This document shows positions 8,701 to 17,389 of a DNA stretch of 64,000 nt, piece after piece; the first letter of the stretch is position 1; each line of letters starts with the position of its first letter. Under the pieces are notes generated by a model. That model saw only the letters and a list, made by a program, of their open reading frames with translations. It did no database searches and had not been told where the DNA came from. The position numbers and the translations under genes were made by a program. The stretch lies in contig NZ_JACHDO010000001.1 of assembly GCF_014201115.1 (NCBI RefSeq), positions 1,674,001-1,738,000 of the forward strand, given 5' to 3'. The DNA is from Nocardiopsis metallicus (GTDB lineage Bacteria > Actinomycetota > Actinomycetes > Streptosporangiales > Streptosporangiaceae).

Positions 8701-9042
8701 ATGCTGGACCGGTTGAACGAGGCGCTCCAACAGGTCGAGAGGGACCTGGGCGCACCGGTGGACGTGGCCGCGATGGCGCGGACCGCGCTCACCTCCGAGT
8801 ACCACTTCCGACGGATGTTCTCGGTGCTGTCCGGGATGTCGATCTCGGAGTACGCGCGTCGGCGCCGCCTCACCCTGGCCGGGGCCGAGGTGATCGCGGG
8901 CAGGGACACCCTGCTCGACATCGCGGTCCGCTACGGCTACGGGTCCGCCGAGGCCTTCGGTCGGGCCTTCCGCGCCGTGCACGGGATCAGCCCGGGCGAG
9001 GCCCGCAGGTCGGGGCCGCGCTCAACTCCCAGTCACGGCTGA
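8701..9042 (+). CDS. AraC-family DNA-binding domain (5' part of a frameshifted AraC-GyrI regulator)
   Basis: 113 residues forming a complete double helix-turn-helix: EYHFRRMFSVLSGMSISEYA and LLDIAVRYGYGSAEAFGRAF. GGGAGG precedes the ATG. Family members continue into a GyrI-like effector domain in the same polypeptide. Here the frame ends at 9042, shortly after a GGGG run at 9012-9015, and the expected continuation (AALNSQSRLTFRLTIEGNTT) lies in another frame. Adding one G to the run restores a 291-residue protein. So this is half of one gene, broken either in the organism or by a sequencing error. As it stands only the DNA-binding half would be made. Confidence 0.8.
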   Translation: MLDRLNEALQQVERDLGAPVDVAAMARTALTSEYHFRRMFSVLSGMSISEYARRRRLTLAGAEVIAGRDTLLDIAVRYGYGSAEAFGRAFRAVHGISPGEARRSGPRSTPSHG

Positions 9043-9074
9043 CCTTCCGCCTCACCATCGAAGGGAACACCACC

Positions 9075-9575
9075 ATGCGCTACCGGATCGTCGAGAAGGA
9101 CGCGTTCCGCCTCATCGGCCCCAAGGCCCGGGTCCCGCTCGTCCATGAGGGGGTCAACGAACCCATGGTCGAGTTCGTCAAGGGCATCCCGGACTCCGAC
9201 TACGAGCGGATCGAGGAGCTGTCCGACCAGGAGCCGCACGGCGGCGTGTCGGTCACCGTCACCCACGACCCCGATCGCCGCGAGGGCAGCGAAGTCGACT
9301 ACTACGTGGCGGCCGCGACCTCCGTGGCCGAGGCCCCCGAGGGGATGGAGGCCCTGGAGGTGCCCGCGGGCACCTGGGTCGTCTTCCCCTTCGAGAAGTA
9401 CGCCTTCCCCGAGGCCATCCAGCGGATCTGGCTCTACGCCGGTGCGGAGTGGTTCCCGTCCAACCCCGCCTACCAGCACAAGCACGGTCCCGAGCTGCTG
9501 AGCGTGGAGTACGACGGTCAGGACCAGAACCTCGCCTCGGGCGAGCTGTGGCTGCCGGTTGAGAAGGCCGTCTAG
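9075..9575 (+). CDS. GyrI-like effector domain (3' part of the frameshifted AraC-GyrI regulator)
   Basis: 166 residues of GyrI-like small-molecule-binding domain (the fold of Rob, BmrR and SbmC): starts MRYRIVEKDAFRLIGPKARV and has the EVDYYVAAATSV and VPAGTWVVFPFEKYAF segments typical of it. It could be translated alone from ATG 9075, but in homologues it is fused to the AraC domain encoded just upstream, and the join is disrupted by one base (see the entry at 8701). If the frame is really intact in the organism, the gene runs 8701-9575 and encodes an effector-responsive activator, plausibly of the divergent MFS gene. Confidence 0.75.
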   Translation: MRYRIVEKDAFRLIGPKARVPLVHEGVNEPMVEFVKGIPDSDYERIEELSDQEPHGGVSVTVTHDPDRREGSEVDYYVAAATSVAEAPEGMEALEVPAGTWVVFPFEKYAFPEAIQRIWLYAGAEWFPSNPAYQHKHGPELLSVEYDGQDQNLASGELWLPVEKAV

Positions 9576-9635
9576 CCTTCTCCGCCCCACGGCTCGGCCC
9601 CTGTCCCTGTGGCTCCTGCCGCGGGCCGCGGGGAC

Positions 9636-10484
9636 TCAGCGGGTGCGGTTTCGGGCCTGTTCCAGGAAGCGGCGCAGGACCTCGTTGAACCGGTCCGGGC
9701 GCTCCAGATTGGGCAGGTGCCCCGCTCCCTCGATGATCTCCACGACCGAGTCAGGGACCTGGACGTGCATCAGCTCGGCCCCCTCGGGCGGGGTGAACCC
9801 GTCGTGCTGACCCACCACCAGCAGGGTGGGGGCCGAGATGCGTTTGAGCAGCAGGGTGTGGTCGGGGCGTTCGGCCCGGCCCAACTGGGCGGCGGCCGCG
9901 CCCTCGGGCGGGGCCGCGTACATCATGGCGCGCACGTGGTCGGCGACGGCGGGCAGCCCCCGCACGTTCTCGGCGGTCATCATGCCGACCAGCATCTCGT
10001 CGGTGTAGCCGCGCATGCCCTCCTCGCGCAGGCGGGCGGCCATGCGTTTGCGGGAGAGTCGGCCCTGCTCGGTCTCGGGCATCGGGTTGGTCGCCGCCAG
10101 GGTCAGCGAGTCCACCCGGTCGGGGAAGAGCCGGTACAGCTCCAGCGCGACCTGACCGCCCATGGACAGGCCAACCACGTTGACCACGTCCAGCTCCAGG
10201 TGGTCCAGGAAGGCGGCGAGGTCGCGGGCGAGGGTGTCCATGGAGGTCACTCCGGGCACGACGGTGCTGCGCCCGTAACCGCGCAGATCCGGCACGATCG
10301 TCCGGTAGCCGCGCCCGGCCAATGCCCTGACCTGGGGTTCCCACATGGTTCTGTCGAAGGGGTGACCGTGGATGAACAGGACGGGGCACCCTGCTCCGCG
10401 GTCGGTGTAACTGACGCTGATCCCGCGTACGGACGCGAGACCTGGGTCGTCACTGTTCGCGGTGTTCGTCGTCTGAGGTGTCAC
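9636..10484 (-). CDS. Alpha/beta hydrolase
   Basis: 282-residue alpha/beta-fold hydrolase with a complete catalytic set: nucleophile S107 in VVGLSMGGQ, acid D228 in VVGQHDGFTPPE, base H256 in EGAGHLPNLERP, and the HGHPFD oxyanion region near residue 40. The best general match is the fluoroacetate dehalogenase/haloperoxidase-like hydrolase group; the substrate is unknown. It is preceded by the long hairpin-rich gap at 10485-10778, and nothing suggests co-transcription with the neighbours. Confidence 0.85.
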   Translation of the reverse strand: MTPQTTNTANSDDPGLASVRGISVSYTDRGAGCPVLFIHGHPFDRTMWEPQVRALAGRGYRTIVPDLRGYGRSTVVPGVTSMDTLARDLAAFLDHLELDVVNVVGLSMGGQVALELYRLFPDRVDSLTLAATNPMPETEQGRLSRKRMAARLREEGMRGYTDEMLVGMMTAENVRGLPAVADHVRAMMYAAPPEGAAAAQLGRAERPDHTLLLKRISAPTLLVVGQHDGFTPPEGAELMHVQVPDSVVEIIEGAGHLPNLERPDRFNEVLRRFLEQARNRTR

Positions 10485-10543
10485 AACAAACGATGCTATT
10501 CAAGGACGCAAGGGGATCAATAGGGGGCACCGAAAAACCGGTC

Positions 10544-10664
10544 GGGCCGTAGGTGGTCCCTCGTCACCTACGGCCCGTGCACCGTGACCCGCCGTCCTCG
10601 GGCACGGTGCCACGCGGCGGACCGGGGGTCCGCCGCGCCCCTGTCGGAGCGTGGAGACTCCGAC
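10544..10664. other. Array of four hairpins in a 294-base gene-free gap
   Basis: In the gap 10485-10778 four inverted repeats follow one another: 12-bp arms at 10544-10555/10565-10576, 8-bp arms at 10579-10586/10603-10610, 10-bp arms with a 5-base loop at 10613-10622/10628-10637, and 7-bp arms at 10643-10649/10658-10664. No convincing coding frame is present. They could be stacked terminators for the MFS gene that ends at 10779, or a structured RNA. Confidence 0.5.
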
Positions 10665-10778
10665 ACCAGTGGAGACGCGTGCCGAGACGACCGGGTTCGG
10701 TCCGATCGGCTACAGAACTCGGAAAATTCTCCAGAGAGGTTGCGGAGGGTGACCGTACACGGTGTTATCGAACCCGGT

Positions 10779-12023
10779 TCAGCCGGTGGTGGGCACGGGT
10801 CGGGCGCGCCTGATCCGCGCCATCAGCACGGCGGCCAGCACGTACGGGGCGGCGAACAGCACGAAAGCCATCCCGTGCCCGAGCACCAGGAACACCCCCG
10901 CGTACAGCGGGAAGGACACCACGCTCACCGACTCCGCGCCGGCCTCAGCCAGCGAGGTGACGGTGGCCCGGCTGGAACCGGTGATGCTGTCCTGCAGCCG
11001 GGCGTCGGCGACCACGTTCATCATCTGGCACACACCGAAGCCGCAGCCGAGCAGTACCCAGCCCAACGGGTTGCCCAGCAGGGCCCCGACGGCGATGGCC
11101 GCGGCGGCCAGGGCCAGAAGGGCCCCGAGGGCCCGCGGTGAGAGCCGGGTGGCCGGCCCGGCGAGCAGACCGCCCAGGGTCACGCAGACCCACACGGTGA
11201 GCACGACCAGGGGGACGTCCTCGGTGCTGACTCCGGCGGAGGCGGCCAGCAAGGGCACGTACTCCTCCAGCATCCCCCAGAACGCGGTGATGACCACGAG
11301 CAGAATGAGTGCGTTGCGCACGGCGCGGCTGCCGCGGGCCTCGGCCAGGCCGAGCCGCATGGTCTGGAGATAGCCGAGGTCTGATCCGCCCCCCTCCTCC
11401 GGGCCGCTGCCGCGGTCAGCGGCAGCGGAGCGTCGGGACCGGTGTTCGGGCAGGGCCAGACCGGCCAGCGCGCACAGCAGGCACGCGGCCACGCTGGCCA
11501 GGCCGATCGCCGCGTAACCGCCGTGGGCCATCACCGGAACGGCCAGCAGGGTCGCCGCGCCCACGGCGGCCACCCCGAGGGCTCGGGTCACCCCCATCAC
11601 GCGTGCGTACTGCTGAGCGGCGCCGAGGCGGGAGAGCTCGGTGTAGACGAGCGCTTCGAAGGCACCGGAGACCAGGGCCCCGGCCGTCCCCCACAGCACG
11701 AAACCCAGGGCGAACACCCAGTACGACGGGAAGAGCAGCCAGAGCGCGAACCCGGTCCCGGACAGCAGCGGAGCGGCGGACAGCAGGTAGTGCCGGGGCA
11801 CGATGTCGGCCCAGGCGCCGGCGGGGATCGCCAACAGCACACTGGTCAGCGACCAAAGGACGAAGAGCGAGCTGATCTGGGCCACGGACAGCCCGTGCTC
11901 GGTGAAGAGCAAAGCGTACAGGGGGTAGAGGAGGATGAACTCCTCGAGGAGGGCGTAGGCGTAGAGCGGCCAGGTCAGCCTGGACAGACGCGTGTGTGGC
12001 TCACGCGTGGACTGGGTGGTCAT
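10779..12023 (-). CDS. MFS transporter
   Basis: 414-residue major facilitator with 12 hydrophobic segments. The N-terminal half contains LYPLYALLFTEHGLSVAQIS and a motif-A-like loop PAGAWADIVPRHYLL, typical of actinobacterial sugar- or drug-efflux type MFS proteins. The substrate is unknown. The ATG at 12023 has no Shine-Dalgarno sequence, so the transcript may be leaderless or the start misjudged. It is divergent from phoD at 12494 across a 470-base gap. Confidence 0.8.
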   Translation of the reverse strand: MTTQSTREPHTRLSRLTWPLYAYALLEEFILLYPLYALLFTEHGLSVAQISSLFVLWSLTSVLLAIPAGAWADIVPRHYLLSAAPLLSGTGFALWLLFPSYWVFALGFVLWGTAGALVSGAFEALVYTELSRLGAAQQYARVMGVTRALGVAAVGAATLLAVPVMAHGGYAAIGLASVAACLLCALAGLALPEHRSRRSAAADRGSGPEEGGGSDLGYLQTMRLGLAEARGSRAVRNALILLVVITAFWGMLEEYVPLLAASAGVSTEDVPLVVLTVWVCVTLGGLLAGPATRLSPRALGALLALAAAAIAVGALLGNPLGWVLLGCGFGVCQMMNVVADARLQDSITGSSRATVTSLAEAGAESVSVVSFPLYAGVFLVLGHGMAFVLFAAPYVLAAVLMARIRRARPVPTTG

Positions 12024-12493
12024 GGAGGACTTTCGGTCGGACGAACACGGGCACCCGGGGTGGTGGCCACCCGGTGGTGCGCGGGCGTTCGCCTCGGACC
12101 GGCCTCGGCCGCGGCCTGGGACTTAATGTCGCTGGTTCATGGCTCCAGGCTAGGTGATGGGGCGGGCTGGCGCGAGAGGGTCGTGGACGAGTCCGGGCGG
12201 GCCCCGTCGGCGGTGCCGGGCGCCGGAGCACGGAATCGGTGATGAGGGTTTCGAGGGCGTGGCCCACGGCGGCCTTTTCGGCCTTCGAGGCGGGAAACCG
12301 GGATGATCCCCATATTCGGGTCCGAAAGAAACTCCCAGCTCGCAACCCTGAGTCACCTCCTCGTCACTGAAACAGGGGTAATGTTCACCGCGTAGTGGTT
12401 GGCGCGTACCTGGTTCCATGACGGGATGGAGCACGGTTGCTCCCGCTCCGGGCAGTCCGGGGCGGTCCTCCACACGAACCCAGGAGACCGTGC
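12024..12493. other. Intergenic region between divergent MFS and phoD genes
   Basis: 470 bases. The open frames here have unconvincing composition and no recognisable family. A single GTTCACC heptamer occurs at 12383-12389, but the 11-base-spaced repeats needed for a Streptomyces-type PHO box are absent. No clear hairpin was found. Confidence 0.4.
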
Positions 12494-14113
12494 ATGCCGG
12501 GTACACCCGCATCCCCCGCATCCCCCTCAGCTTCCGGACCGTCCGCTTCGTTCGCCTCCGGGCCCGACACCACCCGCCGAGAGGCGCTGGTGGGCGGAGC
12601 CGTCACTTTGGGCGCCGCCGCACTGGGTACCACTCTGGGCGCCCCCTCCGCGCTCGCGGCCACCCCGGCCCCTCGAGGCCCCGTGATCTCCGAACCCTTC
12701 ACCCTGGGCGTCGCCTCCGGCGACCCCCGCCACGACGGCGTCGTGCTCTGGACCCGACTGGCCCCCGACCCGCTCGCCGAGGACGGCCTCGGCGGAATGC
12801 CCGACCGCACGGTCGAGGTCGAGTGGCAGGTCTCCCACCGTGAGGACTTCGCCACCATCGCCGCCTCCGGAACCACCGAGACCGGACCCGACCAGGCGCA
12901 TTCGGTGCACGTGGAACTGGAGCGGCTGCGCCCGCGGGCCGACTACTTCTACCGCTTCCGGGTCGGCAACGAGATCAGCCCGGTCGGCCGTACCAGGACC
13001 GCCCCGGTCCCGGGCACCCGACTGGACCGCTTCGCCTTCGCGTTCGCCAGCTGCCAGAGCTACACCCACGGCCACTACACCGCTCAGGCCCGCCTCGCCG
13101 AGGAGGACCTGGACCTGGTGGCCTTCCTCGGCGACTACATCTACGAGACCGCCGACCAGGGCAGCATCGGCCGCGGCCACTTCCCCGCGGTGGAGGTCCG
13201 CTCCCTGGCCGAGTACCGGCTCCGGCACGCCCAGTACAAGACCGACCACGACCTCCAGGCAGCGCACGCGGCCTTCCCGTGGGCGGTGGTCTTCGACGAC
13301 CACGAACTGGAGAACAACTGGGCCGACGACACCTCCTATGAGGAGGACGTCCCGCCGGAGGAGTTCCTACTGCGCCGCGAGCACGCGCTCAAGGCCTACT
13401 ACGAGCACATGCCGCTGCGCGCCGCCCAGCGGCCGGCCGGTCCCGACCTGCACCTGTACCGCAGGCTGACCTTCGGCAACCTGGTCGACATGCACCTGCT
13501 GGACACCCGCCAGTACCGGGACGTGCAGGTGGAGGACTCCGAACGCGACGATCCCGAGCGCACCCTGCTCGGCGCCGACCAGCGCAGGTGGCTGTCGCAG
13601 AGCCTGGCGGACTCCAGCGCCACCTGGAACGTCCTGGCCCAGCAGGTGTTCTTCTCCCAGCGCGACTTCGCCGAGGGCGATGCCACCAACTTCAGCGACG
13701 ACGCCTGGGACAACTACAAGGTGGAGCGCGACAGCGTCCGTGACGAGATCGCCAGGGTGTCCAACCCGGTCGTGATCACCGGCGACGTGCACGCCAACTA
13801 CGTGGTGGACGTCAAGGCCGATTTCGACGACGCGTACTCGGAGACCGTGGCCACCGAGCTCGTGGGCACGTCCTTCACCAGCGGCCGCGACGGGGTGGAG
13901 CAGAACCCGGGCGACGCGGTCCAGCTCGCCGAGAACCCGCACATCAAATTCATCAACCGCAACCGGGGCTACGTGCGTAACACGGTGACCCCCACGGAGT
14001 GGACCGCCGACTACCGGGTGGTCGACTACGTGAGCGAGCCGGGCGCCCCCATCCGCGATCGCGCACGCTTCGTCATCGGCTCCGGCCAACCGGGCGCGCG
14101 CCCACAGGCCTGA
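12494..14113 (+). CDS. phoD: Alkaline phosphatase D, Tat-exported
   Basis: 539-residue PhoD-family phosphodiesterase/alkaline phosphatase. A Tat signal peptide is clear: TTRREALVGG with twin arginines R28-R29, a hydrophobic Ala/Gly stretch, and a likely cleavage after PSALA (about A55). The N-terminal beta domain (GVASGDPRHDGVVLWTRLAP) is followed by the metallophosphatase core: FASCQSYTHG, AFLGDYIYE, VVFDDHELENNW and ITGDVHANY, which hold the Fe/Ca ligands. The enzyme acts outside the membrane to release phosphate from phosphodiesters. ATG 12494 is chosen because AGGAGA lies just upstream; an ATG at 12437 is possible but would precede the Tat signal with an odd extension. Confidence 0.92.
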   Translation: MPGTPASPASPSASGPSASFASGPDTTRREALVGGAVTLGAAALGTTLGAPSALAATPAPRGPVISEPFTLGVASGDPRHDGVVLWTRLAPDPLAEDGLGGMPDRTVEVEWQVSHREDFATIAASGTTETGPDQAHSVHVELERLRPRADYFYRFRVGNEISPVGRTRTAPVPGTRLDRFAFAFASCQSYTHGHYTAQARLAEEDLDLVAFLGDYIYETADQGSIGRGHFPAVEVRSLAEYRLRHAQYKTDHDLQAAHAAFPWAVVFDDHELENNWADDTSYEEDVPPEEFLLRREHALKAYYEHMPLRAAQRPAGPDLHLYRRLTFGNLVDMHLLDTRQYRDVQVEDSERDDPERTLLGADQRRWLSQSLADSSATWNVLAQQVFFSQRDFAEGDATNFSDDAWDNYKVERDSVRDEIARVSNPVVITGDVHANYVVDVKADFDDAYSETVATELVGTSFTSGRDGVEQNPGDAVQLAENPHIKFINRNRGYVRNTVTPTEWTADYRVVDYVSEPGAPIRDRARFVIGSGQPGARPQA

Positions 14114-14127
14114 TGCTCCGGGACGGC

Positions 14128-14188
14128 CGTCGTCTCCCTTGGCTCCTGGGCACGGGTAGCCGGTCCCAGCCGAGCGAAGGGAACGACG
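14128..14188. terminator. Bidirectional terminator between phoD and the DtxR-type gene
   Basis: Arms CGTCGT-c-TCCCTT (14128-14140) and AAGGGAACGACG (14177-14188) pair over 12 positions with one bulge. An inner CTGGG/CCCAG pairing lies in the loop. Confidence 0.55.
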
Positions 14189-14195
14189 CGTCCGG

Positions 14196-14891
14196 TCATT
14201 CCTCGGGGCTGAGCCAGAGGGCCTCGGCGGCGACCAAGCCCAGGACCTGGTCTCGGGTCTGGCCGCCCTTCTCCGGGTGGACCGAGAGCTGGAGGGAACC
14301 GGCGAAGGGCAGCCGCTCCACGACCTCCACGCGCATGCCGATGCCGATGTCGATGTCAGCGAGGTAGCGCAGGAGTTCGGGGTCGGTGTCGTTGACCCGG
14401 ACGACCACCCCCGAGGTTCCGGCCTCGGCCTCCGAAAGCAGCACGGACTCGCGCTCGACGATGCTGCCCTCACGAGTGGGGATCGGGTCGCCGTGCGGAT
14501 CCACGACCGGGTCACCCAGGTGGGCGGCGATGCGGTCGACGAACTTGTCCGAAACCACGTGCTCGAGGATTTCGGCCTCGTCGTGCACCTCGTCCCAGGA
14601 GTAGCCCAGCTCGGCCACCAGGTAGGTCTCCAGCAGCCGGTGGCGACGCAGCACCGCCAGGGCGGCCTTGGTGCCGGTCTCGGTGAGGCTGACGTTGCCG
14701 TAGCGCTGGTGCTCGACGAAACCGAGTTCGTTGAGTTTGCGGAGCATCCCCGAAACCGAGGAGTTGGACACCGACAGCCGCTCAGCCATACCGGAGATCG
14801 TCACCGGCCCCGTGCCGCGTTCCTGGAGGTCGTAGATGACCTTCACGTAGTCCTCGGCCGAAGTGGACGGCCGCGCCGGTGTGTTCCCCAT
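14196..14891 (-). CDS. DtxR-family metalloregulator, MntR-like
   Basis: 231-residue DtxR/MntR repressor: N-terminal winged helix (14-70), dimerisation/metal-binding domain (71-140) and C-terminal FeoA-like SH3 domain (about 150-228). The residues that set metal choice look manganese-type. D14 in SAEDYVKVIY sits where MntR has Asp8 and DtxR has Met10; E107 in DEAEILEHVV sits where MntR has Glu99 and DtxR has Cys102; E110, H111, H84, E88 and H103 complete the sites. It would bind DNA when Mn2+ is present and repress manganese uptake genes, none of which are in the window. No strong ribosome site precedes the ATG. Confidence 0.85.
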   Translation of the reverse strand: MGNTPARPSTSAEDYVKVIYDLQERGTGPVTISGMAERLSVSNSSVSGMLRKLNELGFVEHQRYGNVSLTETGTKAALAVLRRHRLLETYLVAELGYSWDEVHDEAEILEHVVSDKFVDRIAAHLGDPVVDPHGDPIPTREGSIVERESVLLSEAEAGTSGVVVRVNDTDPELLRYLADIDIGIGMRVEVVERLPFAGSLQLSVHPEKGGQTRDQVLGLVAAEALWLSPEE

Positions 14892-15100
14892 GCCCGTAAC
14901 CGTATCGCGGACGGCTCCGGGGCCACGATTTCCGCACCGTTCCTGTGGATAACCGCCCCGATCGACCGGGGCGGCGAGTCCGGGCTGTCCTCATGCCGCG
15001 CAGGGCGGGTTCTGCGGGGCCTGGGGCGGGCGGCCGCGCGAGATGATCCGGGTACCGGCGACACCGATCTCACGGATCCGCGTCCGACCGCAGGCACAAC

Positions 15101-15494
15101 ACGGAGGAGCCCGTCCTGCTGGCCCGGCTGGGGCAGGTGCGCGGCCCTCCGTGCGCGGTTCGACGGTGAGGCGGCCGCCCCTTTCCAGCCCGCTTCCGAG
15201 GACGACGCGGAGATGCCCGAGTGCCCGCCTCGGATGACCCCCGGCACCTTCGCGGCGGCAGGGCCCGCGGAGTCGCAGATCGGCGGGTTCGTTCTCGCCC
15301 TCGCTGACGTGACCGGCACCAGGTACACCGACAACCGGACGAGGGCGAGCGGCTGCCGCGGACGCTCCGGGGCCGACGGGCCCAACCTGCTCTGCGCCGC
15401 TTGTGGTGCGGAGGCCGGCACCGAGAGCTCGGACTGCTGGACGGCCCACGAGGTCGTCCTTGAGGCCGCCGCGGTGGAGCCGGGCCGGAGCTGA
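15101..15494 (+). pseudogene. Decayed hypothetical gene with Cys-rich tail
   Basis: From about 15156 to the TGA at 15494 one frame has strong coding character (RARFDGEAAAPFQPASEDD, then ESQIGGFVLALADVTGTRYT) and ends in a possible metal-binding motif, CAACGAEAGTESSDC. No adequate start exists in that frame. Just upstream a different frame carries another protein-like piece, EEPVLLARLGQVRG (about 15104-15145), which joins sensibly to ALRARFDGE after a one-base shift. I read this as a frameshifted gene whose 5' end is lost. The family is unknown. A short intact gene from ATG 15213 is an alternative. Confidence 0.4.
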
Positions 15495-15725
15495 CCGGGC
15501 CGAGCCCCGTCTCCATGGGCCCGCCTCGGAGCCCGGCCAGGCCGATAACCAGTCCAGGTGACCACCAAAACGAGCGGTAACGAACGGCGTGATCGCGGGT
15601 TCATCCGTGTTCGCGTCGTTTTCCGGGTCCAGGACCGTTGATTGGGAGCACCAAGTTCCGAGAACCCGCCCCATGGCGGATCCCGCACGCCAACACTGGG
15701 AGACGGCGACGCGGGAAGGGAGACC

Positions 15726-16688
15726 ATGGGGCACATTCGGGCTCGGTACGTGTTGGCGTTCGACTCCTCGTGCGACAGGTGCGCGGACATCTCCAACGCG
15801 GTGGAGGCGGTCTCGGGGGGCAGGCTGGAAACACTTCCGCTCACCCATCCACAGGTGCAGGAGTGGAGGGTCCGGCAGTGGGGGCCCAACGCTCCCTGGG
15901 TGCCGACCCTGGTCCGTCACCGAGGCACCGAGGTCCGTTGCTGGCGCGGGGTATCCATGGTCCGCCCGCTCGTGCGGGGGCTGGGCGCCCAGGCGACCCT
16001 GCGGGTGGTGGAAGCCCTGGGTGAACTGAGCCGCCAGCGCCGCCGCGCCCCCTGGGAACGGGCACGGGTCACCACGTCCAACCGGCCGGGGAAGGCGTGC
16101 CTGCAACGGCTGCGGGAGGGCGGAGCCGCGGTGATGACCCTGGCCCTGGCCGGGCGCACCCCCGAGCTGGCCCGCTCTGACCACGCCCTGGCCCGTGAGT
16201 GGGTGGAGGCCCACCGGGACCGCCTGCCGAGGGACTACGACGAGTTCGCGGCCCATCCCCTGGTCCGCCGCCGTCTCGTCTTCGCCGAACTCCCTCCCCG
16301 GGCCCGCCGCGACCTGTGGCTGGAACACCTGCGCCGCTACGAGCGGGCCCACCCCCGTCTCAGTCCCGCCCAGCGGGAGGTGGTGGACCTGGCCCGCCGG
16401 ACCCTGTCCGACATTCTGGTGTTCCGGGACGGCCTGGACCCGGCCCGCGAACGCGAGCTGCGCGGCCTGGCCGTGTCGGCCTTCGGCACGGAGGAGGCTC
16501 ATGCGCTGCTGGCCACCCTGGGCCCCGACGAACCCGACCCGCACGGCAGCGCCCTGGCGAGGAAGAAGGGGTGCGGCGCCTGGGAGCCGTGCCTGTCCAA
16601 GGGCTGCACGGAGGTCCCCTTCACCTGCGGCACCGCCTGGACGTACACCCGGGACGGCATCCGGGCCCGGGCGGAGCCCCGAGCCTGA
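15726..16688 (+). CDS. Fulvocin C-related protein with N-terminal thioredoxin-like domain
   Basis: 320 residues. The N-terminal half resembles a thioredoxin/DCC-like domain with a CxxC at C16-C19 (DSSCDRCADIS) and a PW-VPTL strand (APWVPTLVRHRGTEVRCW). A weak hydrophobic segment follows (AAVMTLALAGRTP). The C-terminal half matches proteins annotated as bacteriocin fulvocin C-related: LPRDYDEFAAHPLVRRRLVF, then WLEHLRRYERAHPRLSPAQR, ending in a Cys-rich tail (C283, C289, C294, C301). The ATG is preceded by GGAAGGGAG. The function is unknown: a secreted peptide made with its own redox helper is possible, but the gene stands alone with no transporter or modification enzyme beside it. Confidence 0.65.
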   Translation: MGHIRARYVLAFDSSCDRCADISNAVEAVSGGRLETLPLTHPQVQEWRVRQWGPNAPWVPTLVRHRGTEVRCWRGVSMVRPLVRGLGAQATLRVVEALGELSRQRRRAPWERARVTTSNRPGKACLQRLREGGAAVMTLALAGRTPELARSDHALAREWVEAHRDRLPRDYDEFAAHPLVRRRLVFAELPPRARRDLWLEHLRRYERAHPRLSPAQREVVDLARRTLSDILVFRDGLDPARERELRGLAVSAFGTEEAHALLATLGPDEPDPHGSALARKKGCGAWEPCLSKGCTEVPFTCGTAWTYTRDGIRARAEPRA

Positions 16689-16784
16689 ACCCGGGACCGG
16701 GTCGCGGGTGAATCCACCCTGACCAACGAGAGCAGCTGGGACGGTCCGACCGGCCCGGCCCGGTGCGATCGTGGCGGGTCGGGA

Positions 16785-17375
16785 TCAGCGCAGGTGGGCG
16801 AGGTCCTCGTCCGCGATGGGGTACGGGGTTTCCTCGGGCAGCAGTGCGGCCGCTACCTCCAGGTCACCCTGGCGCACCAGCTCGTGCACCCGGTGGGCCA
16901 GCGGGGTGACGTCGGTGATGGACACCGTCCACTCGTCGGCGTAGCGGCGTGAGGCCTCCCCGGACAGGCCCAGCTGGAGTGAGCGGTGCTCCAGAGGGTT
17001 CAGACGCAGGTCGCGTTCGGGGTCCCACTGCACCCGGGCGGGGGCCGCGTGCAGCTCGCGCTTCCAGGTGTCGTGGTCGGCGTGCACGTCCCGTCTGTAG
17101 TGCGAGAGCGCCGAGTTCCGCAGCGCCCACCCGAATCCCTCACGGGTGATCTCCACGGCCAGGACGGTCTCCTGGTCCTGTTTCTGTCCCCAGCCGCACC
17201 GATACATCATCCACAGGAATGACGGCTTGATCCAGGTCATGCGCTCGCGCTTCCACGAGGCCGGGAAGCGGCCCTGGCGTGCGGCGCTCACCCCGATGGC
17301 GGGGGCGTAGGCCTGGTAGACGGTCACCGTGGCGTCGGTGTACCGGGCCCGGATCTGGAACGGGGGGATGCTCAT
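16785..17375 (-). CDS. DUF4291 family protein
   Basis: 196-residue protein clearly of the DUF4291 family: IRARYTDATVTVYQAYAPAI near the start and ERMTWIKPSFLWMMYRCGWG in the middle are its signatures, followed by VLAVEITREGFGWAL. The function of the family is unknown. The start at 17375 agrees with family N-termini. Its upstream region carries two copies of a 12-bp palindromic repeat (17390-17431). It is convergent with the fulvocin-related gene. Confidence 0.9.
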   Translation of the reverse strand: MSIPPFQIRARYTDATVTVYQAYAPAIGVSAARQGRFPASWKRERMTWIKPSFLWMMYRCGWGQKQDQETVLAVEITREGFGWALRNSALSHYRRDVHADHDTWKRELHAAPARVQWDPERDLRLNPLEHRSLQLGLSGEASRRYADEWTVSITDVTPLAHRVHELVRQGDLEVAAALLPEETPYPIADEDLAHLR

Positions 17376-17389
17376 GGGGCACCAGGGTG

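Noticed and set aside
12383..12389. GTTCACC upstream of phoD as a PHO box
   Set aside because: Only one heptamer is present; the 11-base-spaced direct repeats required for a PhoP site are missing on both strands.
14991..16544. A 517-codon minus-strand open frame
   Set aside because: It is the antisense shadow of the fulvocin-related gene and the decayed gene before it, with low-complexity Gly/Gln/Arg composition.
16689..16784. A terminator between the convergent fulvocin-related and DUF4291 genes
   Set aside because: Only a 6-bp ACCCGG/CCGGGT stem is seen; too weak to call.
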